Below are positions 1-8,385 of a stretch of DNA of 64,000 nucleotides, piece after piece. The notes under the pieces are model-generated. The model was not told the DNA's origin, searched no databases, and was given only the letters and a program-made list of their open reading frames with translations. This stretch comes from JACMRP01 sp047302465 (GTDB lineage Bacteria; Bdellovibrionota; Bdellovibrionia; Bdellovibrionales; Bdellovibrionaceae), in the NCBI RefSeq assembly GCF_047302465.1, contig NZ_CP178621.1, positions 1,240,001 through 1,304,000 of the forward strand, read 5' to 3'. How positions within the stretch are numbered: position 1 is the first letter of the stretch; the number at the start of each line of letters is the position of its first letter. A program made the translations under genes and the position numbers.

Positions 1-1285
1 TATTGGTTTTTACGGAGCCTACATAAAGAGGTTCATTTTCAGAGCGCGCGTGGTGGACTCTTTGAAGTGCCAACATCTCAACGGGATCTCCGAGTGAGGT
101 CGCTGTCCCGTGTGCTTCGTGATAGTGAATTTGCTCCGGAAGCAGTTGGGCTTTATTCAAGGCTTCTTGGATCACGGCTTCTTGTGCAGAACCATTAGGT
201 GCCGTCAGCCCACTGGATTTACCGTCTTGGTTGACGGCTGTAGATTTGATCACGGAATAAATACGGTCCTTTGCAGCTAGCGCCGCAGAGACACGTTTTA
301 ATACGACGACGCCAACGCCTTCGCCACGAACATAGCCATTGGCATCTTTCGAAAAAGTTTTGCAGCGGCCTTGAGGAGATAACATTGTCGCTTGCGCAAA
401 TGCTTCGCTGACGTCTGGCAATAAAACCAAATTAACGCCGGCGACAATCGCAATATCGACGTCCCCATGCGAGAGAGACTTAAATGCTAAATCTGCCGCA
501 ACCAGAGAAGAGGAGCACGCAGTATCGACGGCGACACTAGGACCTTTAAAATCAAAAAAGTAAGAGACACGATTTGCAGCGATCGAATGGGCATTGCCGG
601 TGGCTGCAAAGATGTCTGCGCTTTTGGTATTCTTTAAAAGAAACGAATAGTCGGAGGCGCTGATGCCAACAAAAACACCGACGCGGGCTCCGCGTAGTTC
701 GCGGGGAGTGTAGCCAGCATCTTCCAGAGCATACCAAGTATGTTCTAAAAGAAGTCTTTGTTGAGGATCCATACTGAGCGCTTCGCTATCAGAAATACCA
801 AAAACATCTGCAGGGAATTTTTCAAATCCGTCTATGGCGCCTAAAAACTTAGTGGCCCCTTGAGCCCGAGCGCCCCAGCGTTGGACCCCAGCTTCGCTAA
901 TCGCGTCCTCTCCACGGGAAAGGAGTTCGAAAAACTCTTGAAGGCTTGCGGCCTTCGGAAAGTGACAGCTCATACCGACAACGGCCAAAGGCTCTGAAGA
1001 CTTTTCGGAGTGAACTGCACTCGATGTTTTTAGTGTGTTCACGGAAGTGTTACTTAGAAACTTTGCGAGTGATAATATATTTGGATGATCAAACATCATC
1101 GCCACATCGATATCTTTACCAATGCGTTTTCCGACGCGGTCGATGATGTTAGCCGCCTGCAAAGACTCAATCCCCATTTCAGCAAAACCCTTTTCAAGAA
1201 ATACATCCTCTCTGGCAAGACCTGCCACAGAGGATATTTCTTCAATAAGGATGTCAGAGATTTGACTCTGGCTGAGTGGTTTCAT
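1..1285 (-). CDS. Type I polyketide synthase, N-terminal ACP-KS part (3' end beyond window)
   Basis: Only the first 428 codons lie in the window; the gene continues past base 1. An acyl carrier domain comes first, with phosphopantetheine Ser41 in GIESLQAA. A ketosynthase domain follows from about residue 98 (EPLAVVGMSCHFP), with nucleophile Cys257 in DTACSSS and the first active-site His in HEAHGTA near residue 390. The window cuts inside the KTN motif just before the last catalytic His. All visible catalytic residues are intact, so this should be an active condensing enzyme. The ATG at 1285 sits 14 bases after the upstream gene's stop, and that gene and the thioesterase before it are co-directional. 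A modular or iterative PKS both fit; the rest of the gene would decide. Product unknown. Confidence 0.93.
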   Translation of the reverse strand, partial: MKPLSQSQISDILIEEISSVAGLAREDVFLEKGFAEMGIESLQAANIIDRVGKRIGKDIDVAMMFDHPNILSLAKFLSNTSVNTLKTSSAVHSEKSSEPLAVVGMSCHFPKAASLQEFFELLSRGEDAISEAGVQRWGARAQGATKFLGAIDGFEKFPADVFGISDSEALSMDPQQRLLLEHTWYALEDAGYTPRELRGARVGVFVGISASDYSFLLKNTKSADIFAATGNAHSIAANRVSYFFDFKGPSVAVDTACSSSLVAADLAFKSLSHGDVDIAIVAGVNLVLLPDVSEAFAQATMLSPQGRCKTFSKDANGYVRGEGVGVVVLKRVSAALAAKDRIYSVIKSTAVNQDGKSSGLTAPNGSAQEAVIQEALNKAQLLPEQIHYHEAHGTATSLGDPVEMLALQRVHHARSENEPLYVGSVKTN

Positions 1286-1299
1286 GGTTCCGTTCAGAA

Positions 1300-2193
1300 C
1301 TATTTTTTATTGTTGATTTGTTGTGCGATGTGGATCACCTGATCGCCGAAGTCGTACCACATATCCAACCACTGAGAAACTTTGTCACGAATGTCTTCAA
1401 AGTCTTTCTCTTGGACAGCTTGGCGGAAAATGTACCACGAGTCTTCAGAGTGATCGTCGTCGACGAAATGACCATGGTCATCTTCAACGTGAATTTTGTG
1501 GTAACCTTTAGAAACGTCGATGTCCGTAGAAAGACTTACGCTCTTTGCCCAAGGGCCCGCAAACAACGAGAACACGGTTTCAGCAACCGCTAAAACACAT
1601 GTCAATGTTAGGTGGTCACCATAGTTGTCTGTGAAGCTTGCGCGTGCTGCTTTTGCAGCCGTCGATGCTTTGTAATTCAAAACATCGGCGCTCTTGCCAC
1701 CAAGTTGCTCGATAGTTTCGCTAAATTGAAGATAGTGAGCTTGGAATGGATTGCCACAGTAGTCATCATCATCGGCGTTGTTGGATTTTGGTTTGAAACC
1801 CAATTCGTCCAAAAGATTGAGCTGCAACAAGAAGCGGGAAGAAACTTTCCCCATAGGGCCCAAGCGTTTTTCCAAAGACGACGAAGTGATCATTGCCTGA
1901 ATCAGAGAGTCCGTAAAAATTTCTGCAAAAGCGTACGAGAATTCAAAGTGAATGACTTTACTGATTTCTTTATTCAGTTTCTCAGTATTCAAAAGGCCGA
2001 TGACTGGATGACGGCAGAGCTTGTGTTTGTTGATCATCTTTTGCAACTCTTGGGTGAAGGCGACATTGCGTTGCCATTCTTCCTTAGTTAGCGTTGCTTC
2101 GATAGCTGCGCGTCCGACCTGACGAGGATGGTCTAGGTCTTTGGTTTCAAGTTGTTTCATCAAGGTTAAAATGGATAAATCCAATGGCTTCAT
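1300..2193 (-). CDS. Heme-oxygenase-like diiron oxidase/oxygenase (HDO, DUF3865-like)
   Basis: A 297-residue protein with the spaced acid/histidine pattern of heme-oxygenase-like diiron enzymes. I see Glu91, Glu130 (LLDELGF), His153 (FQAHYLQF), Glu205, then a His/Glu/Asp cluster in GYHKIHVEDDHGHF (His231, His235, Asp239, His242). This fold includes UndA (fatty acid to terminal alkene), SznF and CADD-like enzymes; cyanobacterial DUF3865 proteins look closest to me. I chose the ATG at 2193 because AAAAGGAGA precedes it at good spacing; a GTG 7 codons upstream lacks that. It lies between a thioesterase and a PKS, so a tailoring oxidation or decarboxylation of a polyketide or fatty acyl intermediate is inferred. 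The substrate is unknown. Confidence 0.7.
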   Translation of the reverse strand: MKPLDLSILTLMKQLETKDLDHPRQVGRAAIEATLTKEEWQRNVAFTQELQKMINKHKLCRHPVIGLLNTEKLNKEISKVIHFEFSYAFAEIFTDSLIQAMITSSSLEKRLGPMGKVSSRFLLQLNLLDELGFKPKSNNADDDDYCGNPFQAHYLQFSETIEQLGGKSADVLNYKASTAAKAARASFTDNYGDHLTLTCVLAVAETVFSLFAGPWAKSVSLSTDIDVSKGYHKIHVEDDHGHFVDDDHSEDSWYIFRQAVQEKDFEDIRDKVSQWLDMWYDFGDQVIHIAQQINNKK

Positions 2194-2263
2194 GGGCTCT
2201 CCTTTTGGGTTCACTCTGGACTATCGGAGTGAAAAAAGGGAACTTAAGTCGAGTTCATGAGGT

Positions 2264-3001
2264 CTAGTTTTCGAGAGTCGCTAGGTTGCTTACGGCCTTC
2301 TCAAAGTGAGAAAACAGGTAAAAATGATGTCCCGTAAACATCAATGGTTTGTTCCGGGTGTCGACGAGAGTGCTCCATTTTTCAAGATCTTGCTCGGTCA
2401 CCTGCGGATCTGAATCGCCGCCGAGAATCAAGCTCGGTACTGCGAGCTTTTCGTGGCTATGCGTGTTCTTGAAGCTTGCCATGATGGTGAAGTCTTCTCG
2501 GAGAGCTTTCAGAGTAAACTTCAGAATCGTGGGTTCTCTTTTAACAACTTCGGGAAGAGCTTCGAACTTTTCAATTTCAAGAACTAAAGCTTCGTCAGAA
2601 AGTGTCGCCATCGTTGCATAACCCTGACTGCGATCCACAATCGGCGCCTTTAGTGCCGACAGTCCCAGAGCTTTAAGTTGAGCGGCAGGGTTGTTCACAA
2701 GCTCCCAGGCTAGTGTGTAAGCTACAAGAGCACCGAAGCTATGTCCCAGCAGAAATGTCGGTTTAGTATCGAGTTGCAAGATTTGGGCGGCTAGGGCCTT
2801 GGTCAAGTCCTGCATATTAGTAAATGCGTCTTCATTGGAACGAAAAAAACGTCCCGGCAAGTCCATGCAATAAATTTCGTACTTAGAAATAAGCGGTTTC
2901 AGAGAGGGAAAGTACTGCGCCCCATTGCCGCCAGCATGGTGAAAGAAGATCAGTCTTTGTTGTCCCGAAGAGTTGGGAACTTTTCTAAGCACTGGGGTCA
3001 T
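2264..3001 (-). CDS. Type II thioesterase (GrsT/RifR-like alpha/beta hydrolase)
   Basis: A 245-residue standalone thioesterase of the family that removes stalled or wrong acyl groups from PKS/NRPS carrier domains. The N-terminal oxyanion region HHAGGNGAQYF, nucleophile Ser88 in GHSFGA, the Asp in GGDSDP (about residue 197) and the His in TGHHFYLF (about 225) give a full triad. The length is normal for the family. It is first in the minus-strand set thioesterase - diiron enzyme - PKS, 70 bases before the diiron gene, which supports a role in the same pathway. Its start is only 48 bases from the divergent gene at 3050, so the promoters must be compact or shared. Confidence 0.9.
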   Translation of the reverse strand: MTPVLRKVPNSSGQQRLIFFHHAGGNGAQYFPSLKPLISKYEIYCMDLPGRFFRSNEDAFTNMQDLTKALAAQILQLDTKPTFLLGHSFGALVAYTLAWELVNNPAAQLKALGLSALKAPIVDRSQGYATMATLSDEALVLEIEKFEALPEVVKREPTILKFTLKALREDFTIMASFKNTHSHEKLAVPSLILGGDSDPQVTEQDLEKWSTLVDTRNKPLMFTGHHFYLFSHFEKAVSNLATLEN

Positions 3002-3049
3002 AATTTATCGTTTGATATATCCAAAATTATTTCTCACACTATAACCACT

Positions 3050-3469
3050 ATGACACATTTTGGACAGATCAATATCGCTTTTGGTTGGATGACGATTATC
3101 TTGGGGATTATTTCCGGGTCTATTATAGGCATGTGGTCTTTCGCGGGCCCCTTTAAAACTCCTCCAGGACACACAAACTATACGGATTTGCCGCGCAGAA
3201 TGACCCGACTGGCTCATATCGCCATGTTTGCTCTGCCAATGATTTCGATTTTGTACGGGCAGCACATTGATTTGATCCCGGTATCAGACACCATGAAGAT
3301 GGTGGGATCTTATTGCTGGCTGGTTTGTATGTGGGGAGTCCCAAGCTTTCTAATTTTAGGAGCTATCTATCTGCCTTTTAAATATCTTGAAGTGATCCCC
3401 GTCAGTTGCGGAACTGTGGCTTTGGGCATTATTTCCTATGGGTATTATTTGCTCTATATGGGGGCTTAG
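3050..3469 (+). CDS. Small four-helix integral membrane protein, unknown function
   Basis: 139 residues with about four hydrophobic segments: near residues 8-30, 50-70, 75-100 and 110-135. A conserved-looking loop RMTRLAHIAMFALPMISILYG carries an Arg-Leu-x-His motif that I have seen in small uncharacterised membrane proteins. The open frame extends upstream to 2936, but that part overlaps the divergent thioesterase and reads as non-coding, so I start at ATG 3050. There is no clear ribosome site, and a leaderless transcript is possible. No function can be assigned. Confidence 0.7.
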   Translation: MTHFGQINIAFGWMTIILGIISGSIIGMWSFAGPFKTPPGHTNYTDLPRRMTRLAHIAMFALPMISILYGQHIDLIPVSDTMKMVGSYCWLVCMWGVPSFLILGAIYLPFKYLEVIPVSCGTVALGIISYGYYLLYMGA

Positions 3470-3532
3470 GCTCCTTAGTCTGGACAAGAACTGCCATCGC
3501 TGTTAGAGGGTTCTCTCAAACCGGGGGGACCT

Positions 3533-4126
3533 TTGAAAAGCTTGCTAATTCTAATCTCACTTTTTGCTTCGATTTCTTTTGCTAAACAATTAGCTCCACT
3601 TTCCCCAAAACTTCAGCCTCTTTTTGAAAATCTAAAAACCGTTCCCGTAAATTACAAGCCTGAGGGTGCTGTGTGCGAGCAAGTGGCTCGTCTGCAGGCA
3701 TTCGACGAGTTCCCAGAGGATCGTTTTGCAATCACTACGGGTGTTAAATACGATGCTGGAGAAAACACGATAGGTGAGCTTGATTTGATCGTGGTTGATA
3801 AAGCCACACGTCACGTAGAGCTTGTGGCTGAAGTAAAATGCTGGAGAGATTACGGCAGCGCCATGGACAAAGCCAAAGTTCAGCGTGATCGCTTTATGTG
3901 GACGTTGACGCAATTTCCGGAAAAGATTCATTTTGAATCTGAGGACCCTGAATTTCAATTCACAGAGGCCAATTTCCACGGTCTAACGACGTTCCGCTTT
4001 ATTTCCCAGGTGGGTGGGGTGCGTAAGGGCTTTAATCAGGAAATCCCATACACTCTTTCAGAGATGAGTGAATTGCGCGAACACCTCGTCCGTTGTCAGA
4101 AAAAAGGCGAATGTCCTTTACGTTAA
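3533..4126 (+). CDS. Secreted PD-(D/E)XK nuclease-fold candidate
   Basis: 197 residues beginning with TTG after a G-rich ribosome site. An N-terminal signal peptide (hydrophobic residues 3-17, cut near Ala18) directs export. The core GELDLIVVD (Asp84), then AEVKCW (Glu100-x-Lys102), then a Gln-bearing helix KVQRDR matches the D...ExK...Q layout of restriction-endonuclease-like nucleases. Proteins of that fold are normally cytoplasmic, so a signal peptide is unusual. In a predator an exported nuclease could degrade prey DNA; this is inference. It could also be an inactive fold member. It stands alone, 63 bases after the membrane-protein gene. Confidence 0.6.
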   Translation: MKSLLILISLFASISFAKQLAPLSPKLQPLFENLKTVPVNYKPEGAVCEQVARLQAFDEFPEDRFAITTGVKYDAGENTIGELDLIVVDKATRHVELVAEVKCWRDYGSAMDKAKVQRDRFMWTLTQFPEKIHFESEDPEFQFTEANFHGLTTFRFISQVGGVRKGFNQEIPYTLSEMSELREHLVRCQKKGECPLR

Positions 4127-4172
4127 GCCTGAGTTCTTGATTAAATAGAATCTATCACAAGGAAGGTGAGTG

Positions 4173-4400
4173 ATGGATTCTACGCCACAAAATTTCTGGC
4201 GCAAATGCAGTACCTGCAAAAAACCCATCGGTCTTGGAGCCAACTACTACATCTGCAGCGTCTCTACTTGCAATGGCCAACGCACGGGTTATGTTTTCTG
4301 TACAGTGATGTGTTTCGAGAGCCACGTACCAGGGGCTCGTCATAAAAACGCCGGTGCTATCGAAAAAACCGCACCAAAAACTCCGCATGTAGGTACTTAA
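4173..4400 (+). CDS. Small cross-brace zinc-finger protein (HIT/MYND-like)
   Basis: 75 residues with eight potential zinc ligands in order: Cys12-x2-Cys15, Cys28-x4-Cys33, Cys43-x3-Cys47, His51 and His57. That suits two zinc ions in a HIT- or MYND-like cross-brace, a fold mostly of protein-protein adaptors. The ATG at 4173 follows AAGGAAGG at six bases; a GTG one codon earlier is less likely. There is no signal peptide, so it is cytoplasmic. Its stop overlaps the stop of the convergent haemoglobin gene. The function is unknown. Confidence 0.75.
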   Translation: MDSTPQNFWRKCSTCKKPIGLGANYYICSVSTCNGQRTGYVFCTVMCFESHVPGARHKNAGAIEKTAPKTPHVGT

Positions 4401-4792
4401 GGTTCTGTTTCTTGAATATTTCGCATGTGATCGGCGAGCTTTAATAGCGAATGCAATAACTCGGATCTGAGGGGCTCGGCGATCTTCACGTCATCAAAAG
4501 CCTGCACCATACAAAGCACCCACTGGTCTCTCTCTGTTTTGCCAATTTTAAAAGGCAAGTGGCGAGCGCGCAGGCGGGGATGGCCATACTTTTCCATAAA
4601 CAAATTGGGGCCCCCAAGCCATCCAGACAAGAACATAAAGAGTTTTTCTTCAGCATCTTTCAAGCTTTCAGCGTGAATGGATCTGAGTTCTTTGTACTGT
4701 TCAAATGTGTCCATCACTTCGTAAAAGCGATGCACGATTTTTCTGAGAACTTCTTCCCCACCGATGAGGTCATAAGCTTTAGCTTCATCCAT
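4397..4792 (-). CDS. Group II truncated haemoglobin (trHbO/YjbI-like)
   Basis: 131 residues, the normal size for a 2-on-2 globin. Visible family residues are Phe23-Tyr24 (B10 position, RFYEVM), the YGHPRLRARH motif with proximal His78, and Trp91 (G8, RDQW) typical of group II. These proteins bind O2 and NO and are linked to oxidative or nitrosative stress. It is followed after 21 bases by the DUF748-like gene on the same strand. The C-terminus overlaps the end of the zinc-finger gene by four bases. Confidence 0.93.
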   Translation of the reverse strand: MDEAKAYDLIGGEEVLRKIVHRFYEVMDTFEQYKELRSIHAESLKDAEEKLFMFLSGWLGGPNLFMEKYGHPRLRARHLPFKIGKTERDQWVLCMVQAFDDVKIAEPLRSELLHSLLKLADHMRNIQETEP

Positions 4793-4813
4793 GGGGGATT
4801 TATCGCACTCTTT

Positions 4814-5896
4814 TTACCTTTTTGGAAGGCTTTTGATATCAACATCGTCTTCAATTTTTTTCTGAAGAGGACTGCCAAAGGCATTCCTAAGAGACAACCA
4901 AAAGGCTTCCCATTTATTGATTTCTGGCGACGTCAAGGCGCCTTGAAATTCAATGCGTGTCGCGGTGTCCTTGCTTGGATTTCTCAGTATCAGGTTGCCA
5001 AACCCAAGTAGGAATTCGGCAATAGCGTGTTTAGTAGAAATAAAGGACTCGTTATTGGCAATCATTTTAACGTTTTCAAAAAAGGGCTTGGCATAACCCA
5101 CTACAAGCCCTTTGTTGGTTGCAACTTCCGAAAACAGACTGAAGGTTCCTGTAGCAAAAGTAAAAGGCCCATAGACCAAAAAGAAATTGTTCATTTTCTT
5201 TAAGTTAAAATCCTTCATTTGCGCGTCGATATTAAACGCAAGGGGATCCTTGAGGATATTAAACTGAGCTTTGAGCGAGAACGGAGCATCGGCTTGTAAG
5301 CGGCCCTTTATAGTCGCTGTGCTTGGTAGAAGGACATCTTTTTGATCGGTGTTACGTAAATTTGCAGCGTCCACTTGAATGCGGTCGACATAGATATCAA
5401 CGGGCACTTTATAGTCACGATTTAAAAAATGCACTTCGCTATTGGTGATTTTGAGCGATTCAATCTCTATCGGTAATAGTTTCTTCAAAATCGCATTCCA
5501 GTTTTTCTCGTCGGTTCCGAATTGTTTTTTGTTATTAGATTCACTGTCAATAAAGGTGAGTCTGAGTCGATCAATCTTTAGATCTCCTAGCAGTTTTCGC
5601 CGCCAGAGGGCCCGCCACGCTAAAGACAAATCGATTCTTTTTGCATCTACGAGTGGCGTTTCTCGATCCGAGTTGCGCTTCCATAGCTTTAGTCCCAGGA
5701 TTTCGTAAGCCCCTCTGTACAGATGCAAATCAAAATCTGCGATCGCGCCCTGATAAGATACGATCTTGTTTCCCAAGTACCAATTGATCGCGTGTTTGAT
5801 TCCTATTGGTAGAAAAATGCGCACAACAATCAGCAGGACGATCAATGCGATAACGATCTTGTGAGTTCTTTTAAGTGAGGAGAGTATTCTTTCCAT
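4814..5896 (-). CDS. AsmA/DUF748-like membrane-anchored periplasmic protein
   Basis: 360 residues with one N-terminal membrane helix (about 12-32) followed by a long periplasmic beta-rich region. The start of the mature part (SYQGAIADFDLHLYRGAYEI) and the repeated short strands (KIDRLRLTF, LKITNSEVHF) are typical of DUF748, a relative of AsmA/TamB bridge-like lipid-transfer proteins. The ATG overlaps the last 26 bases of the yihY-like gene, implying translational coupling. A role in inner-to-outer membrane lipid homeostasis is inferred from the family. Confidence 0.72.
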   Translation of the reverse strand: MERILSSLKRTHKIVIALIVLLIVVRIFLPIGIKHAINWYLGNKIVSYQGAIADFDLHLYRGAYEILGLKLWKRNSDRETPLVDAKRIDLSLAWRALWRRKLLGDLKIDRLRLTFIDSESNNKKQFGTDEKNWNAILKKLLPIEIESLKITNSEVHFLNRDYKVPVDIYVDRIQVDAANLRNTDQKDVLLPSTATIKGRLQADAPFSLKAQFNILKDPLAFNIDAQMKDFNLKKMNNFFLVYGPFTFATGTFSLFSEVATNKGLVVGYAKPFFENVKMIANNESFISTKHAIAEFLLGFGNLILRNPSKDTATRIEFQGALTSPEINKWEAFWLSLRNAFGSPLQKKIEDDVDIKSLPKR

Positions 5897-6731
5897 TGAA
5901 AAATACCTTCTCTACTCGATAGGCAATTTCAGCGCTTAAAAAAATGATGAGGGACGAGTAGTAAACCCACATCAACAGCACGATCATTGACCCGGCAGCA
6001 CCATACGCCGAGGCTAGAGCACTCTGACCCAAGTAAAGTCCAATCGCTGTTTTCCCCAGTGAAAAAAGAATTGCGGTTATCAAGCCCGCACTTAAAGTAG
6101 TCTTTCGCGAGAGCTTCTTCTGCGGCAGAAAGTAGTAGATTGAACTAAATAGAATAGAGAAAATTAAAATCGATAAAAAAAAGTTAATCACCTGCCCAAT
6201 CACAAGAATGACTCCTTGAAACAGAATTGTGAGAAAGGATGAAATGACCAAAGACACGATAGAGATAAAAACGAAAGTAAGCACCATCCCCATGCTGAAG
6301 ATTTTGTGTTTTATGTAGCCCACCGAACTCATCAAAAAACTCATCGAGTCTGCTTGTTTCTGCATATCGATATTGATGTCGAAAATCTTATTCAGCGAAG
6401 TACGGAGTTGTCCAAAGATGGCTCCTGCTGAAATAAGAAGTGTAAGGACCCCTACGATACCTGACCATCCGCGGATTTCTGCGCGTTTTTCAGCGCTTTG
6501 TGCGATGTATTTAATAGTTTCGGAGGCTGTCGAGCCGACAAGGTCTTGGACTTGAATAACGAGCTGGTCCTTAAAGTTCTCTCCAAGAAAACCCACAAAA
6601 GTAATGGCAAGAATAAGAAGGGGAGCCAGGGACAAAGCCGTGTAGTAAGCGAGGGCAGCTGACATATCAAAAATATCGTCTCGGCTTAATTTGTCAAAAA
6701 AGTCAGAACTAAAAAGCTGTTTAAGTTTCAT
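5871..6731 (-). CDS. YihY/BrkB-family integral membrane protein
   Basis: 286 residues with about six membrane segments and the family's N-terminal DIFDMSAALAYYTALSLAPL region (the A-x-x-Y-T-x-L-S-L-x-P pattern) and late SAYGAAGSMIVLLMWVYYSS. YihY proteins were once annotated as RNase BN in error; their real role is unsettled, with transport across the inner membrane proposed. The coding region overlaps the DUF748-like gene by 26 bases, so the two probably act together in the envelope. Confidence 0.93.
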   Translation of the reverse strand: MKLKQLFSSDFFDKLSRDDIFDMSAALAYYTALSLAPLLILAITFVGFLGENFKDQLVIQVQDLVGSTASETIKYIAQSAEKRAEIRGWSGIVGVLTLLISAGAIFGQLRTSLNKIFDINIDMQKQADSMSFLMSSVGYIKHKIFSMGMVLTFVFISIVSLVISSFLTILFQGVILVIGQVINFFLSILIFSILFSSIYYFLPQKKLSRKTTLSAGLITAILFSLGKTAIGLYLGQSALASAYGAAGSMIVLLMWVYYSSLIIFLSAEIAYRVEKVFFNGKNTLLT

Positions 6732-6813
6732 ACCAACAGGATAGAGTTCTCATTTCTAGAGAATGTCCCGTTGACTAGAATGTCGTTAAAAGTTCCACCC
6801 TTGGTAGAAAAAT

Positions 6814-8385
6814 TCAAGAATGGAGTTTGTGGACGATCACTTTTCCATGCTGCGATTTAATTTTTTGCAGCTCGCTTTGCAGGATCGACATGCGGTCATA
6901 GGTGTCAATCGATAGACCCTTCCATGGAAGAGCATCCATTGTCGGATTTTCTGGAATTTCTGATTGAATTTTACCTTGGCGTAAAATCATGTGGCGAGGA
7001 CTTGGACTTGCTACCAATTGAAATTCAATATCAGAGTTTAACAGACGGGTCAAAAGACGTACACGCGCATAAGCTCGGCCCGCTCGCAAAAAATGCCGCT
7101 CAAACTTGTCAGCGATATCTTCAGGCGTCAGCTCTACTTCCTCGTCTTCTATTTCCTGTTCAATCTCTTCCTCGGCGACGTCATCCTCAAGAGCTTCGTC
7201 TTCCTCTTCATGACGGTGCCACCAAAGGCCGACAGCCAAGATAGAGCGCATGGAAGTAAAATCGTAAGTGTCAAAACCATGGCGTTCACAGAAAATTTGG
7301 AATCCTGACTTTAAAAGTTCTGGGTCTATCTCTTCATAGAACATCAACGGGTTAAACTCACCAGCTTGCAAAGAGTCCGTCAGTTTTAGCATCGAATCCA
7401 ATGTCATCGTGTTCGGAAAAGGACCAACATTATGCTCTTCATCTTGCTGGGAGCTTTCGGATGTAAAGTCATGATTGTAGAAGACCATGCTGCGGTTGCC
7501 GGTCTTCAAACTGATATTGTAGCGTGGATTGAGTTTTTTAATCTCGTCGGTCTCAAGTAGGGCCGCTTCTAAGGGGCTTCCGCACGGAGTGACCAGCAAG
7601 TCCCAAGTTTGCGTCAGCATCTCCAGCTTTCGTGGGTCGCGATTTTTTTGCCCGCGGAAATAGCTGTTCACTCGGCTGTGTAGGGATGTGGCTTTACCGA
7701 CATAAAGGACTTCACCCCAACGACTGATCATACGATAGATGCCCGGCTGATCCGGAAGGCTCAGACGTTTTTCTTTTGGCAAAGGGTATTCATACTTTGT
7801 CCGGGATTTTTTCGGAGTGGCTTCAAGCCAGTTGCGAAGTTCCTCAAGCGTCGTGATGTTTTGTTCTTTCTCGAGTGCAGAAAGAAGTCCCTGCCATATT
7901 ACGCGCGTCGCTTCAAGATGACTCGAGGCCCGTTTTAATTCGCCAGCGTTATAGCCAAAGTACCCAGCCAGACCTTTGACACCACGTGAAGGCAGGTTTG
8001 GCATTAAACGTTTTGCGATTTCGTGAGTACAAAGAATCTCGAACGGAAGATCTTCATGAAAAGCGTGCATTAAAAATGGTTTTTCAAATTGGGCATAGTG
8101 AATAACGGCAAGAGGTTTTTGCGAACCCGTGCCTAAGGGCTGAATGAAGTCGCGGAGTTTTTGCAAGACTTCCGCTAACGGCAGAGCACTGCTCATGTCC
8201 TCATTGCTGATCCCTGTAATTGCTTGAATGCGATAGGGGACGCTTGCGCCCTCTGGTTGAGCCACCAAGGCGCTTTCGATTTTCTGTATATCGCCCCAAG
8301 CGGCTTCTAAAATATTACTATTATCGGGTTTCGCCCCGGTGGTTTGCAGATCCAAGAAAAAGACAGAAAGATCTAAAAGCTTCAT
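6814..8385 (-). CDS. Degenerate DEDD exonuclease - GIY-YIG (UvrC-N/Cho-like) nuclease fusion
   Basis: 523 residues. Residues 5-170 match a DnaQ/DEDDh exonuclease fold, but catalytic positions differ: motif I reads DLQTTG (Asp12, Gln14 instead of Glu), motif II HYAQFEKPF (Glu101 instead of Asp), and motif III SSHLEAT lacks the usual H-x4-D spacing. Residues 208-292 are a GIY-YIG domain like UvrC/Cho, with GIYRM, LYVGKA, Arg238, Glu278 and final PRYN intact. A very acidic stretch follows (about 395-435), then a C-terminal domain I do not recognise. DnaQ-UvrC fusions are known elsewhere (mycobacteria). It overlaps the helicase gene by four bases, so a joint repair or DNA-processing role is inferred. 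Confidence 0.82.
   Translation of the reverse strand: MKLLDLSVFFLDLQTTGAKPDNSNILEAAWGDIQKIESALVAQPEGASVPYRIQAITGISNEDMSSALPLAEVLQKLRDFIQPLGTGSQKPLAVIHYAQFEKPFLMHAFHEDLPFEILCTHEIAKRLMPNLPSRGVKGLAGYFGYNAGELKRASSHLEATRVIWQGLLSALEKEQNITTLEELRNWLEATPKKSRTKYEYPLPKEKRLSLPDQPGIYRMISRWGEVLYVGKATSLHSRVNSYFRGQKNRDPRKLEMLTQTWDLLVTPCGSPLEAALLETDEIKKLNPRYNISLKTGNRSMVFYNHDFTSESSQQDEEHNVGPFPNTMTLDSMLKLTDSLQAGEFNPLMFYEEIDPELLKSGFQIFCERHGFDTYDFTSMRSILAVGLWWHRHEEEDEALEDDVAEEEIEQEIEDEEVELTPEDIADKFERHFLRAGRAYARVRLLTRLLNSDIEFQLVASPSPRHMILRQGKIQSEIPENPTMDALPWKGLSIDTYDRMSILQSELQKIKSQHGKVIVHKLHS

Noticed and set aside
1612..2091. 159-codon plus-strand frame
   Set aside because: It lies wholly opposite the diiron enzyme gene, whose motifs are conserved; the plus frame has no family signal or ribosome site.
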